The notes beneath the pieces were generated by a model. The model ran no database searches. It worked only from the letters and a program-made list of their open reading frames with translations, and had not been told where the DNA came from. A DNA stretch of 50,206 nucleotides, taken from positions 1 through 50,206 of the forward strand of contig JAIXYT010000042.1 of the NCBI GenBank assembly GCA_027490095.1. Reading direction: 5' to 3'. A program made the position numbers and the translations under genes. Positions 31,705-41,448 of this stretch are shown one piece after another. Position 1 is the stretch's first letter; each line of letters opens with the position of its first letter. Origin of the DNA: Sphingomonadales bacterium. GTDB taxonomy: Bacteria; Pseudomonadota; Alphaproteobacteria; Sphingomonadales; Sphingomonadaceae.

Positions 31705-32757
31705 ATGTCGAAAACGGCGTTGATAACGGGCATCACGGGACAGGATGGTGCCTATCTGGCGGAACTGCTGCTGGGCAAGGGCTACGAGGTTCATGGTGTG
31801 AAGCGGCGCTCGTCGTCGTTCAACACGGGTCGCGTCGATCATCTGTACACGGATCGGCATGAGGGAGAGACCCGCTTCCACATGCACTATGGCGACCTCA
31901 CGGATTCCACGAACCTCATTCGCCTCGTGCAGGAAACGCAGCCGGACGAGATCTACAATCTGGCAGCCCAGAGCCATGTGGCGGTCAGCTTCGAAACACC
32001 CGAATACACCGCCAATGCGGATGCGGTCGGCACCCTGCGCATCCTCGAGGCGATGCGGATCCTGAAGATGGAGCAGAAGACCCGCTTCTATCAGGCATCG
32101 ACATCAGAGCTGTACGGGAAGGTGCAGGAAGTCCCCCAGCGCGAGACGACACCCTTCTATCCGCGTTCGCCCTATGCGGTTGCCAAGCTGTACGCCTACT
32201 GGATCGCGGTCAACTACCGCGAGGCCTATGGCATGTTCGCGGCCAACGGAATCCTGTTCAATCACGAATCCCCGCTGCGGGGCGAGACCTTCGTGACCCG
32301 CAAGATCACCCGGGCGGTCGCGGCCATCGAAGTCGGCGCCCAAAAGACGCTGTACCTCGGCAACCTGGACGCCAAGCGCGACTGGGGCCACGCCCGCGAC
32401 TATGTCGAGGGCATGTGGCGCATCCTCCAGCACGACCGGGCGGACGACTGGGTGCTTGCGACCGGCGAGACGACAAGCGTGCGTGACTTCGTGAGCGCTG
32501 CCTTCGCCGAAGTGGGCCGCGAGATCGCCTGGAGCGGCGCCGGCGTCGAGGAAAAGGGCCACGACACCCGCTCCGGACAGCTGCTCGTTGCCGTTGACCC
32601 GGCCTATTTCAGGCCGACGGAAGTCGACCTGCTGCTCGGCGATCCGGGGAAGGCGCATCGCGAACTGGGCTGGAAGCACACGTCCACGCTGCAGGATCTT
32701 GTCCGCGAAATGGTTGCAGCCGACCTTGCCGAAGCCCGGCTGCGCCACCCGGCCTGA
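31705..32757 (+). CDS. gmd: GDP-mannose 4,6-dehydratase
   Basis: A 350-residue SDR enzyme converting GDP-D-mannose to GDP-4-keto-6-deoxy-D-mannose. All the Gmd landmarks are present: [77 protein letters not shown] and [18 protein letters not shown]. It begins a three-gene plus-strand unit (gmd, fcl, wzz). The ATG has GAAGG seven bases upstream. With the following fcl gene it makes GDP-L-fucose from the GDP-mannose supplied by the ManC gene at the right end of the locus. Confidence 0.97.
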   Translation: MSKTALITGITGQDGAYLAELLLGKGYEVHGVKRRSSSFNTGRVDHLYTDRHEGETRFHMHYGDLTDSTNLIRLVQETQPDEIYNLAAQSHVAVSFETPEYTANADAVGTLRILEAMRILKMEQKTRFYQASTSELYGKVQEVPQRETTPFYPRSPYAVAKLYAYWIAVNYREAYGMFAANGILFNHESPLRGETFVTRKITRAVAAIEVGAQKTLYLGNLDAKRDWGHARDYVEGMWRILQHDRADDWVLATGETTSVRDFVSAAFAEVGREIAWSGAGVEEKGHDTRSGQLLVAVDPAYFRPTEVDLLLGDPGKAHRELGWKHTSTLQDLVREMVAADLAEARLRHPA

Positions 32758-32772
32758 GCCTCGACCCGATGC

Positions 32773-33732
32773 ATGCCCATGCCATCTGACATGCCGTTTC
32801 CACTCGAAGGTGCGCGTGTCTTCGTGGCCGGCCATCGCGGGATGGTCGGATCGGCGCTGGTGCGCCGCCTGCAACAGGAGCCGGTCGCGGAAATCCTGAC
32901 GGCGACGCGCGCGGAGCTCGATCTCACGCGGCAGGCAGAGGTCGATGCCTGGATGGCCGACAACCGCCCGGACGTGGTGCTGCTGGCAGCCGCAAAGGTC
33001 GGCGGGATCCTGGCCAACGATCGCTATCCGGTCGACTTCCTTCTGCAGAACCTGCGAATCGAGACCAACCTGATGGAGGCCGCCCACATGGTCGGAACCC
33101 GCAAGCTCGTCTTTCTCGGTTCGTCGTGCATATATCCCAAGATGGCGGCTCAGCCGATCGTGGAATCCGCGCTGCTGACAGGCCCGCTCGAGCCAACAAA
33201 CGAATGGTATGCGATTGCAAAGATCGCAGGGGTGAAGCTGGCACAGGCCTACCGCCGCCAGCACGGCGCAGACTTCATTTCGGTGATGCCGACCAACCTC
33301 TATGGCCCCGGCGACAATTACGACCCCGAAAGCAGCCATGTAATCCCTGCCCTGCTTCGCAAGGCCCATGAAGCGCGGCAACGCGGCGACTCCGGCATCA
33401 CCGTCTGGGGCACCGGCACCCCACGGCGCGAATTCATGCATGTCGACGATCTTGCCGATGCCGTCGTCTTCCTCCTCCAGCACTATTCCGGCGACGACCA
33501 TGTCAATGTCGGTGTGGGCAACGACATCACCATCGCCGAACTGGCGCGGCTGATCGCCGGAATTGTGGGGTTCGAGGGGGACATCCTGTTCGACACCAGC
33601 AAGCCCGATGGCACGCCCCGCAAGATGATGGATTCAAGCCGCCTGACGGCTCTGGGTTGGAAACCGCGGGTCAGCCTGCAGGAGGGGCTGGCGGAGGTTT
33701 ATCGGACGGTCGATTTCGATGGACGCGGATGA
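32773..33732 (+). CDS. fcl: GDP-L-fucose synthase
   Basis: A 319-residue SDR epimerase/reductase that converts GDP-4-keto-6-deoxymannose to GDP-L-fucose. [18 protein letters not shown] is the diagnostic N terminus, [10 protein letters not shown] contains the catalytic Ser/Cys region, and [10 protein letters not shown] the YxxxK pair; [12 protein letters not shown] and [13 protein letters not shown] are also classical. Three Met codons (32773, 32779, 32791) are possible starts and none has a strong ribosome-binding site; I use the first. It lies 15 bases after gmd, and wzz begins inside its last 14 bases. Confidence 0.95.
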   Translation: MPMPSDMPFPLEGARVFVAGHRGMVGSALVRRLQQEPVAEILTATRAELDLTRQAEVDAWMADNRPDVVLLAAAKVGGILANDRYPVDFLLQNLRIETNLMEAAHMVGTRKLVFLGSSCIYPKMAAQPIVESALLTGPLEPTNEWYAIAKIAGVKLAQAYRRQHGADFISVMPTNLYGPGDNYDPESSHVIPALLRKAHEARQRGDSGITVWGTGTPRREFMHVDDLADAVVFLLQHYSGDDHVNVGVGNDITIAELARLIAGIVGFEGDILFDTSKPDGTPRKMMDSSRLTALGWKPRVSLQEGLAEVYRTVDFDGRG

Positions 33733-34690
33733 CACCGCGCCGGCCGCCGTGCCGGACGACAGCCTTATCGACCTCGTTGCCCTGGGCAGCTTCATCTGGC
33801 GCTGGAAATGGGTGGTCGTGCTTGCCTCGGCAGCCGGATTCCTGATCGCCGTCCTGTACCTGAACGTTGTTACCCCTCGATTCGAGGCCAGCCTTCGAAT
33901 CACGCCGGCAAGTTCAACCTCTGGTGGCATGGCGGGTGCGCTGGGCCGGATCGGCAATCTGGCCGCCATTGCCGGCGTCCAGGTGCGTCAGGGCAGCGAC
34001 GGTGCTGCACCGTTCGAGATCTACCTCGACAGGCTCCGGTCGCGCCAACTGGCTGCTGCACTCAGTCGCGACGAGAAGATCATGCGGACGATCTTCGAAA
34101 CGGAGTGGGACCCCCAGACCGGTCGCTTCCGGGATCGGCCGGGCCTGCTGCGGCCGCTGCGCAACCTTGTGTACGGGCTGGCCGGGCAGCCTGCCCAAGC
34201 CTGGGAACCGCCCGGCCCGGCGCGCCTTCAGGAATATCTGGCGAAAGCCGTCCGCGTGACCCCACCTGCTCCGAAGGATCCGCCGATCACCACGCTTTCG
34301 GTCCGCCACCCGGATCCGGAATTCGCCAGGCGCCTGCTGGAGATGATGCACGCCCAGGCGGACCGCGACGTTCGAGGGCAGTCGCTGAAGCGGGCGCAGG
34401 AGTATTCGGCCCATCTCGCCGAAAAGCTTGCGACAACGGACATTGCCGAGCACAGGCGCACGCTTTCCGAAGCGCTGCTGGAGCAGCAACGGGCAATCAT
34501 GATGGCCACCGCGACGGGCCCATTTGCGGCGGTTCCGATGGAAGGCGCTGTCGCCACGCGCCGACCGGTTGCGCCGCAAGTCGTGGCGACCCTTGGCCTG
34601 GGGCTGATCCTGGGCGGCGTTGCGGGCCTGCTGGCGTTGACGATCGGCTATTTCGCCCGCCCGCGGGACGGGAAGGCTGCTCAGCCCTAG
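33719..34690 (+). CDS. Wzz-type chain-length regulator, no kinase domain
   Basis: A 323-residue inner-membrane protein of the polysaccharide co-polymerase class. A membrane segment (about residues 27-47, [18 protein letters not shown]) is followed by the periplasmic Wzz domain ([12 protein letters not shown]), a helical middle part with the coiled stretch [19 protein letters not shown], then RRPVAPQ and the second membrane segment ([18 protein letters not shown]). There is no C-terminal tyrosine-kinase domain, and no separate Wzc-like kinase or phosphatase gene in the window. It would set polysaccharide chain length with Wzy. Its TAG stop shares the palindrome CTAG with the stop of convergent manC. 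Confidence 0.88.
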   Translation: MDADDTAPAAVPDDSLIDLVALGSFIWRWKWVVVLASAAGFLIAVLYLNVVTPRFEASLRITPASSTSGGMAGALGRIGNLAAIAGVQVRQGSDGAAPFEIYLDRLRSRQLAAALSRDEKIMRTIFETEWDPQTGRFRDRPGLLRPLRNLVYGLAGQPAQAWEPPGPARLQEYLAKAVRVTPPAPKDPPITTLSVRHPDPEFARRLLEMMHAQADRDVRGQSLKRAQEYSAHLAEKLATTDIAEHRRTLSEALLEQQRAIMMATATGPFAAVPMEGAVATRRPVAPQVVATLGLGLILGGVAGLLALTIGYFARPRDGKAAQP

Positions 34691-36114
34691 CTGGCCCGCC
34701 CGTAGATGTCGGCCAGCCGGACGATATCGTCTTCGCCCAGATAGCTGCCCTGCTGGATCTCGACCAGTTCAAGCGGTTCGGGCCCCGGATTTTCCAGGCG
34801 ATGAACCGCGCCGATCGGGATTGCGACAGATTGGCCCGGGCCCAGACGCTGGTCCACGCCGGCCACATGCACCAGGGCCTCGCCACTTGCCACCACCCAG
34901 GTTTCCGCACGCTGCGCATGCTTCTGCAGGCTGAGCTTGGCCCCCGGGCGCACCGCGATCCGCTTCACCTGCCAGCCGTCGCCGCGGCCGAGGCTGCGGT
35001 AGCTGCCCCAGGGGCGGCGCACCTCGTGGCTGGTTCGGGTGAGGTCGAGGCCCTCGGCCTCGATGCGGTCCACCACCTTGCGGATGTCCTCGGCGCGGTT
35101 GCGCGGCGCGATCAGCACGGCATCCGCGGTCGCGACGACGACCATGTTCTCGAGGCCGAGTGCAGCGACGAAGGGACCGCCATCGTTGCGCACCAGGCTG
35201 TCGCGGCAATGCACAAGCGCGCCCGAGCCGCGCAGCACATTCCCGTCGGCATCCGGCGCGGTCACCCGCCACAGGGCGTCCCACGACCCGACATCCGACC
35301 AGCCCATGTCGACTGGCACCACCGACACGTTGCCGGCGCGCTCCATCACGGCATAATCGATGCTGATCGACGGGATTGCCGCAAAGGCCTCGGCGCCGGG
35401 TCGCATGAAGAGGCCCTCGGACGTCATCGACGCCGCAGCGGCCGAAACGGTCCGGGCAACGTCTGCCGCATGAGCCTCCAGCGCCTCGAGGAAGGCCGAC
35501 GCCTTCAGGAGGAAGATGCCGGCGTTCCAGAACAGGCCGTTTTCGACGTAGAGGGCGGCCGTGTCGGCGTCGGGCTTCTCGACGAAGCGACGAACCGGGC
35601 GAGCTGCGCCGAGCGCGGGACCAGGCTCGGCCTCGATGTAGCCGTAGCCGGTGGCTGCCTCGCTGGGCGTGATTCCAAAGGTGACGAGCCGTCCCGCAGC
35701 GGCGTGCGGCGCCGCGACGGCAATGGCGTCGCGGAAGGCGGCCTCGTTGCCGATCAGATGGTCCGACGGCATCACCAGCAGCAGCGCATCGGGATCGCCC
35801 TGCTGCACATGCCAGTGCGCGGCCAATGCAACGGCAGGCGCGGTGTTCCGGCCTTGCGGCTCGAGGAGGACCACTTCCGGCTGGACCCGCACATGCAGGA
35901 GCTGCTCGGTCACCAGAAAGCGATGCGCTTCGCCGGCAACGACCATCGGAGGGCGGAAGGCGATGCCGGCCGTGCTGCAGGCGACGCGCAGGGCAGTCGC
36001 CTGCAGCATGGTCTCCTCATGGGCCAGGGCCTGAAGCTGCTTGGGCATGTCTGCGCGGGAAAGGGGCCAGAGCCGGGTGCCGGAGCCGCCGCACAGCAGG
36101 ACCGGCGAAATCAT
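34687..36114 (-). CDS. manC: Mannose-1-phosphate guanylyltransferase / mannose-6-phosphate isomerase
   Basis: A 475-residue two-domain enzyme. The N-terminal guanylyltransferase starts with PVLLCGGSGTRLWPLSR (4-20) and includes GRNTAPAVALAA, VMPSDHLI, FVEKPD, WNAGIFLLKA, SIDYAVMERA and DVGSWDALW. The C-terminal cupin phosphomannose-isomerase domain has RPWGSY, LSLQKHAQRAETW and IPIGAVHRLENPG, completing the type II bifunctional form. It supplies GDP-mannose to gmd, the GMD-like and the GME-like enzymes. Phosphomannomutase is not in the window. The ATG at 36114 places the signature at the N terminus. It is convergent to wzz with overlapping stop codons. Confidence 0.95.
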   Translation of the reverse strand: MISPVLLCGGSGTRLWPLSRADMPKQLQALAHEETMLQATALRVACSTAGIAFRPPMVVAGEAHRFLVTEQLLHVRVQPEVVLLEPQGRNTAPAVALAAHWHVQQGDPDALLLVMPSDHLIGNEAAFRDAIAVAAPHAAAGRLVTFGITPSEAATGYGYIEAEPGPALGAARPVRRFVEKPDADTAALYVENGLFWNAGIFLLKASAFLEALEAHAADVARTVSAAAASMTSEGLFMRPGAEAFAAIPSISIDYAVMERAGNVSVVPVDMGWSDVGSWDALWRVTAPDADGNVLRGSGALVHCRDSLVRNDGGPFVAALGLENMVVVATADAVLIAPRNRAEDIRKVVDRIEAEGLDLTRTSHEVRRPWGSYRSLGRGDGWQVKRIAVRPGAKLSLQKHAQRAETWVVASGEALVHVAGVDQRLGPGQSVAIPIGAVHRLENPGPEPLELVEIQQGSYLGEDDIVRLADIYGRAS

Positions 36115-36205
36115 GTGGGATGCCAAGTGAGGCCCTCGCAACGCAGTTGAAGAGGCCCGCCCATTAACCGTGACCTGCCCGGTGAACAAGCAGCAGTAGC
36201 GGCGC

Positions 36206-39200
36206 TCAGTCCTCGATAGAGAGCAGGCTGGCGTTTCCGCCGCTGCTGGTGGTGTCGATGCTGATGGCGCGCTCCACGGCGAAGCGCGGCAGATAATGCG
36301 GCCCGCCGGCCTTGGGGCCGGTGCCCGACAGGCCCTCGCCGCCGAAGGGCTGGGCGCCCACGACGGCACCGATCATCGCGCGGTTCACATAGAGATTGCC
36401 GACGCGCGCCAGGCGCGCGACTCCGGCGGCGACGCCCTGGATCCGGCTGTGCAGCCCCATCGTCAGGCCATAGCCCGAGGCGTTCACCTGCTCGACGACC
36501 CGCTCCAGATCGCCAGAGCCCCAGGTGACGACGTGCAGGACCGGCCCGAACCACTCCTCGGTCAGTTCCTCGACCGAATCGAGGCGGACGATGCTTGGCG
36601 GCACGAAATGGCCCGCCGACGGAACATCGAGCTGGTGGAGGATGCGGCCGGCCTGGCGACCAAGGTAGGTCGTCAGCCGTTCGCGCGCAGCGGCGTCGAT
36701 GACCGGGCCGATGTCTGTGCGGCGGTCTGCCGGATCGCCCACCACCAGCGTGTCCATCGCGCCCTTGAGCATCTCGAGAATCGGCCCTGCGACCTCCTGC
36801 TGCACCAGCAGCAGCCGCAGCGCCGAGCAGCGCTGCCCGGCCGAGCGGAAGGCCGATGTGATGACGTCCTGCACCACCTGTTCGGGCAGCGCCGTTGAAT
36901 CGACGATCATCGCGTTGAGGCCGCCGGTCTCGGCGATCAGCGGCACGATCGGGCGGCTGTCGTCATCGAGCAGGTGGCGCGCGATGCTGCGGGCGGTGCG
37001 GGTGGAGCCGGTGAAGGCGACACCGGCCACGCGGCGGTCGCCGACCAGCTGGGCGCCGATGTCGCCGGCGCCCGGCAGCAGGTGAAGCACATCGGCCGGG
37101 ATCCCGGCCTGGTGGGCAAGGCGGACGGCGCGAGCCGCCACAAGGGGCGTCTGCGGCGCAGGCTTGGCAGCCACCGCATTGCCGGCAACCAGCGCGGCGA
37201 CCGTCTGGCCCAGGAAGATGGCAAGCGGGAAGTTCCAGGGTGCAATGGTGAGGAACACGCCCCTGCCCTTCAGCTCTAGGCTGTTTGCCTCGCCCGTGGG
37301 CCCGGGCAGCTGGATGGTCTGGAACTGGCGGCGCGCCTCGACGGCATAGTAGCGGCAGAAATCGACCGCCTCGCGCAGGTCGGCGACCGCGTCGCCCAGG
37401 GTCTTGCCGGCTTCCGCCTGCAGCAGGGCCAGAAGGGCCGGGGTGTCGCTCTCCAGCAGGTCGGCCAGCCGTTCGAGCGCCGCGGCGCGGGCCTCGACCG
37501 GTTCGGCGGCCCAGCGAGGAGCTGCGGCATCGGCAGCCGACAGAGCCTCCTGCACATGATCGGCGGTGGCCTCGATCACATGGCCGACCGTCGCGCCCGT
37601 CGCCGGGTTCAGCACCGGACGCGATGTGCCTTCGCAGCTGCGGCCGGCAATGATCGGGGCCGCATGGTGCGGCTGCGCCAGTGCCGTCGCGATCGCCTGC
37701 TCAAGCGACGACAGAGTCGCCTCGTCGGCAAGGTCGTGCCCGGCCGAATTGCGACGGCCGGGGAAGATGTCGGCCGGCGACGGGATCGCCGGATGCTGGG
37801 TTGCGCCGACGGCGCCGAGCTTTTCGGCCGGGTCGGCCAGCAGCTCGGCCTCGGTCACGCTGCTGTCCGCAAGCTGGTGGACGAAACTGGAGTTGGCGCC
37901 GTTTTCCAGCAGGCGGCGCACCAGATAGGCGAGCAGGTCGCGGTGGCCGCCGACCGGCGCATAGAGCCTGCAGCTGTAGCCGTCCTCGCGGACCATCCGC
38001 TCGTAGAGGCCGGCGCCCATGCCGTGCAGGCGCTGGAACTCGAAGTCCCGCCGGGCGCCGGCCCATTCGGCAATGGTGGCAACCGTCAGCGCATTGTGGC
38101 TGGCGAATGCCGGGTAGATGTGGGGGGATGCCAGCATCGCCTTCGCGCAGGCAAGATAGGAGACATCGGTCGCGGGTTTGCGGGTGAAGAGCGGATAGCC
38201 CGACAGCCCGAGTTCCTGAGCCCGCTTGATCTCGCTGTCCCAATAGGCGCCCTTGACCAGGCGCACCTGCAGGCGGCGCCCGGTCGCGGCGCCGAGCTCC
38301 TCCACCCAGTCGACCAGCGGACGTGCGCGCTTGCCATAGGCCTGGACGGCCATGCCGAGTCCGTCCCAGCCCTTGAGATCGGGCAGGCGCGCGACGCTGT
38401 CGATGATGTCGAGCGAGAGGAGCAGCCGGTCCTGCTCTTCGGCGTCGATCGTCAGGCCGACATTCAGCGCCGCTGCCCGACGGGCGAGATCGGCGATCAC
38501 GCCCTTCAGATGCGGCAGCGACTGGTCGGCATGGGCGGTTTCGTAGCGGGGATGGAGCGCGGAGAGCTTCACCGAGATACTGTGCGCCCGGCGATTGCCC
38601 TGCCTGCCGACGGCTTCCAGCGCGTGGCGGTAAGCCTCGGCGTAGCGATCGGCGTCGGCGCGGGTGCGGGCGGCTTCGCCCAGCATGTCGAAGCTTGCCG
38701 TGAAGTCCCTGTAATCCTTCTCGTCGGCGCGCTTCAGCGCTTCGTCGATGGTGCGGCCCATCACGAAGATCTGGGCCATCAGCTTCATGGCAGCGCCAAC
38801 CGCGGTGCGCACGAAGGGTTCGCCGGCGCGCGCGATCAGCCGCTTCAGCGTGCCGCCTTCCTCTTTCACCAGCGCGCGAGTGATGACGAGGCCCCAGGTC
38901 GCGCTGTTCACAAGCGCGCTTTCGGACTGGCCGGCAAAGCGCTGCCACTCGGCTTCGCCCAGCTTGTCGCGGATGAGGAGGTCGGCTGTCTCGCTGTCGG
39001 GCACGCGCAGGAAGGCTTCGGCCAGGCTGAGCAAAGCCTTCCCTTCCGCGGTGTTCAGCCGATATTGCTGGAGGAAGCGGTTCACCCAGCCGTCCATCTC
39101 GGCGGCGCGCAGCTCGCCCAGCAGGCCCGACGCCCGGGCGAGGACGGCATCGCGCTCGGGGCCCAGCCGGGCCGCCTCGATCAGCGGAAGGGAGACCTCG

Positions 39201-39256
39201 GGCTCGGCAGCCCGGTGCAGGGTGCGAAGCCGTTGCTCGATGCCTTCCGCTGCCAT
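36206..39256 (-). CDS. putA: Bifunctional proline dehydrogenase / glutamate-semialdehyde dehydrogenase
   Basis: A 1016-residue cytoplasmic flavoenzyme oxidising proline to glutamate in two steps. The first half is the FAD/PRODH barrel (AHSISVKLSALHPRY, VRLVKGAYWDSEIKRAQ, FASHNALTVATI, YERMVREDGYSCRLYAPVG). The second half is an aldehyde dehydrogenase (LTIAPWNFPLAIFLGQ, GNAVAAKPAPQTPL, FTGSTRTARSIAR, IAETGGLNAMIVD, and Cys810 in SAGQRCSALR). It is of the short type: no N-terminal ribbon-helix-helix DNA-binding domain and no C-terminal extra domain, so it is not its own repressor. No Lrp-like activator is adjacent. ATG at 39256. Confidence 0.96.
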   Translation of the reverse strand: MAAEGIEQRLRTLHRAAEPEVSLPLIEAARLGPERDAVLARASGLLGELRAAEMDGWVNRFLQQYRLNTAEGKALLSLAEAFLRVPDSETADLLIRDKLGEAEWQRFAGQSESALVNSATWGLVITRALVKEEGGTLKRLIARAGEPFVRTAVGAAMKLMAQIFVMGRTIDEALKRADEKDYRDFTASFDMLGEAARTRADADRYAEAYRHALEAVGRQGNRRAHSISVKLSALHPRYETAHADQSLPHLKGVIADLARRAAALNVGLTIDAEEQDRLLLSLDIIDSVARLPDLKGWDGLGMAVQAYGKRARPLVDWVEELGAATGRRLQVRLVKGAYWDSEIKRAQELGLSGYPLFTRKPATDVSYLACAKAMLASPHIYPAFASHNALTVATIAEWAGARRDFEFQRLHGMGAGLYERMVREDGYSCRLYAPVGGHRDLLAYLVRRLLENGANSSFVHQLADSSVTEAELLADPAEKLGAVGATQHPAIPSPADIFPGRRNSAGHDLADEATLSSLEQAIATALAQPHHAAPIIAGRSCEGTSRPVLNPATGATVGHVIEATADHVQEALSAADAAAPRWAAEPVEARAAALERLADLLESDTPALLALLQAEAGKTLGDAVADLREAVDFCRYYAVEARRQFQTIQLPGPTGEANSLELKGRGVFLTIAPWNFPLAIFLGQTVAALVAGNAVAAKPAPQTPLVAARAVRLAHQAGIPADVLHLLPGAGDIGAQLVGDRRVAGVAFTGSTRTARSIARHLLDDDSRPIVPLIAETGGLNAMIVDSTALPEQVVQDVITSAFRSAGQRCSALRLLLVQQEVAGPILEMLKGAMDTLVVGDPADRRTDIGPVIDAAARERLTTYLGRQAGRILHQLDVPSAGHFVPPSIVRLDSVEELTEEWFGPVLHVVTWGSGDLERVVEQVNASGYGLTMGLHSRIQGVAAGVARLARVGNLYVNRAMIGAVVGAQPFGGEGLSGTGPKAGGPHYLPRFAVERAISIDTTSSGGNASLLSIED

Positions 39257-39335
39257 GACGCCATCTCCTCAGGTCTGCGGCCGCGGGTTACGCCTGCCCA
39301 GGAACAGCGTCAACGGATGGGGAAGCAGCGTTGAC

Positions 39336-40109
39336 CTATTTGCCCACCCAGTTGCCCGGTCGCTTCTCGATGAAGGCCGTCATGCCCTCCTTCTGGTCCT
39401 GGGTGCCGAACAGGCCGTGGAACAGGCGCCGCTCGAACAGCACGCCTTGCGCAAGCGTGGTCTCGAAGGCGGCGTTCACCTGCTCCTTCACCGCCAGCGC
39501 GGCAAGCGGCGGCATGGCCGCGATCGCTTCGGCTGCTTTCAGCGCCTCGGCCTGAAGCTCGGCCGCCGGCACGACGCGGGCGACAAGGCCCGAAGCCTCG
39601 GCTTCCCTAGCATCCATCATCCGCCCGGTCAGGCACATGTCCATCGTCTTCGCCTTGCCGATGGCGCGCGCCATGCGCTGGCTGCCGCCCATGCCCGGCG
39701 TCACGCCCAGCTTGATCTCTGGCTGGCCGAACTTCGCGCTGTCGGCCGCGATGATCATGTCGCACATCATGGCGAGCTCGCAGCCGCCGCCCAGCGCATA
39801 GCCCGAAACCGCGGCGATGATGGGCTTGCGGGTGCGGGTGAGCAGCTCGTAGCCGGCGAAATAATTGTCGCCGAACATGTCGCCGACGCCCTGCGGCTGC
39901 ATTTCCTTGATGTCGGCGCCGGCGGCGAAGGCCTTCTCGCTGCCGGTCAGCACCGCACAGCGCTGGGTGCGGTCGGCATCGTAGGCAGCGAAAGCCTGCA
40001 GCAGCTCGGTCAGCACCTGGTTGTTGAGCGCGTTCAGCGCCTGCGGGCGGTTGAGCGTGACCCGTGTCACGGCGCCCTTCTGCTCGACGATCAGTGTCTC
40101 ATAGGCCAT
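39336..40109 (-). CDS. Enoyl-CoA hydratase
   Basis: A 257-residue crotonase-fold enzyme that hydrates enoyl-CoA thioesters in beta-oxidation. [27 protein letters not shown] (oxyanion-hole region), [18 protein letters not shown] and [19 protein letters not shown] are standard; the two catalytic glutamates of mitochondrial-type hydratase are present in [11 protein letters not shown] and [11 protein letters not shown]. It ends with an amphipathic C-terminal helix ([12 protein letters not shown]) usual for hexameric members. ATG at 40109; the preceding gene overlaps it by 11 bases, making it the last gene of a run that starts with secB. Confidence 0.93.
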   Translation of the reverse strand: MAYETLIVEQKGAVTRVTLNRPQALNALNNQVLTELLQAFAAYDADRTQRCAVLTGSEKAFAAGADIKEMQPQGVGDMFGDNYFAGYELLTRTRKPIIAAVSGYALGGGCELAMMCDMIIAADSAKFGQPEIKLGVTPGMGGSQRMARAIGKAKTMDMCLTGRMMDAREAEASGLVARVVPAAELQAEALKAAEAIAAMPPLAALAVKEQVNAAFETTLAQGVLFERRLFHGLFGTQDQKEGMTAFIEKRPGNWVGK

Positions 40110-40551
40110 GGTCTGCTCCTGTCGTCATGCCGCGCCAGAGCGCGAAGCGGTGGGCGAGGATCGGGGCGATCCGGTCATAGGTCGCCCAGTCGTCGGGCAC
40201 GCTGTAGGCGAAGTCGGCATCCGGAAAAATCCTGGCATAATCCGGAAAGTAGGAGGGCTCGCCCTCGTCCAGGCGGTCCTCGTCGAACAGGTAATAGGCT
40301 TGCGCGAAGCGGTTGCCCTCGTTCGACAGGTCGGCATCCGTCAGCTGCGCGTCGCAATGGCTGAGGAACCAGGCCCCGGGGGTTGTGGTTCGCGCGGCAA
40401 GGGGGGCAAGTTCTGCTGCGTGGCGATCGGCGCCCTGCCCGTTCAGCAGCATCCAGGCGAGGAACATGCCCATGTGGGTCGCGCCCGCCGACCGCGGGAG
40501 CCCGGGCGGAAAGTCGCCCTCATAATGCCATTGGGCTGCGTCGTAGATCAT
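40099..40551 (-). CDS. Uncharacterised conserved-looking protein (YD-A-WHY family)
   Basis: A 150-residue soluble protein. The N terminus [18 protein letters not shown], followed by [19 protein letters not shown], matches, as I remember it, a small family of bacterial proteins with a YDDA-x-WHY/GATHIGMFL pattern (a DUF of unknown function); I give no function. The C-terminal part is aromatic and acidic ([20 protein letters not shown]). The ATG at 40551 overlaps the stop of the P1 peptidase gene as ATGA, and its own end runs 11 bases into enoyl-CoA hydratase. Genuine status is supported by this tight coupling. Confidence 0.75.
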   Translation of the reverse strand: MIYDAAQWHYEGDFPPGLPRSAGATHMGMFLAWMLLNGQGADRHAAELAPLAARTTTPGAWFLSHCDAQLTDADLSNEGNRFAQAYYLFDEDRLDEGEPSYFPDYARIFPDADFAYSVPDDWATYDRIAPILAHRFALWRGMTTGADHGL

Positions 40552-41435
40552 TCGGGAAGCCCGACGGCCCGGCGGACGGCGCGGGCCACGCAATCGGCCG
40601 CGCGCGTGCCGAGTTCGGCCAGCAGCAGCGGTTCCACCCGCGCGGGGCTTTCGGCCGACAGGCTCATCGCGAACAGCGAATCCCCGTCGAACGGGGTGTG
40701 GATTGGCCGGATCACCCGGGCAAGGCCGTCGTGCGCCATCATCGCCAGGCGCTTCGCAGCCGGCCGGGTGAGCGGCAGGTCGGTGACGATGGCGCCTATG
40801 GTGGTGTTGCCTTCGCCATAGACCTGGGTGCGGCCGCCCAGCTTGGGCATGGGCACTGGTCCGTGGCGGGGCGGCTCGCCGGCCTCAACCTCGCCGAAGC
40901 AGTTGACTGCGACCAGCGCGGCGACCGAGCCGCCCCGGTCGAGCGTGGCACGCGCGATTCCGATGCCGCCTGCGCGGCTGCCGGCGCGCGCACCATGGGC
41001 CGCGCCGACCGGGCCTTCGGCGGGATCGGCGGACAGGCTGGCATAGGCCTCCTGCGCCAGCCGGCGGTACGGGGGCTCGCCGCCGCCGGGGCGGGCCCAG
41101 CCCTTGTCGCCGCCGTTGGCGAGATCGAACAGGATGGCGGACGGAAGGACGGGCACGAAGACCTCGTCCGTCACGGGCAGCCCGATGCCGGCCCGGGCGA
41201 GGATCATGGCGAGTTCACTTGCCGCCTCGAGGCCGAACACGCTGCCGCCGGCGAGAACCAGGCCGTGCACGCGCTCGACCAGCGTCGAGGGTTCCAGCGC
41301 ATCGGTCTCGCGCGTGCCCGGGCCGCCGCCGCGTACGTCGCAGGCCATCACGACCGGCGCATCGGGCAACAGCAGGGTAACGCCCGTCCGCGTGGACGGA
41401 CAGTGTGCGTGGCCGACCTTCAGGCCCGGCAGCAT
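40548..41435 (-). CDS. P1 family peptidase (S58/DmpA type)
   Basis: A 295-residue protein of the DmpA/S58 family of self-processing Ntn-fold aminopeptidases. The start LKVGHAHCPSTRTGVTLLL, VRGGGPGTRETDAL, VLAGGSVFGLEAASE, the middle AGGIGIARA and AALVAVNCFGEV, and GNTTIGAIVTDLPLTR (the region of autocleavage before Thr/Ser) are typical. It would hydrolyse N-terminal D- or beta-amino acids or amides; the natural substrate is unknown. ATG at 41435, 13 bases after trpS, and its stop overlaps the next gene, so it is inside the secB-murJ-trpS transcript. Confidence 0.88.
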   Translation of the reverse strand: MLPGLKVGHAHCPSTRTGVTLLLPDAPVVMACDVRGGGPGTRETDALEPSTLVERVHGLVLAGGSVFGLEAASELAMILARAGIGLPVTDEVFVPVLPSAILFDLANGGDKGWARPGGGEPPYRRLAQEAYASLSADPAEGPVGAAHGARAGSRAGGIGIARATLDRGGSVAALVAVNCFGEVEAGEPPRHGPVPMPKLGGRTQVYGEGNTTIGAIVTDLPLTRPAAKRLAMMAHDGLARVIRPIHTPFDGDSLFAMSLSAESPARVEPLLLAELGTRAADCVARAVRRAVGLPE

Positions 41436-41448
41436 CAGCCGCCCCCTC

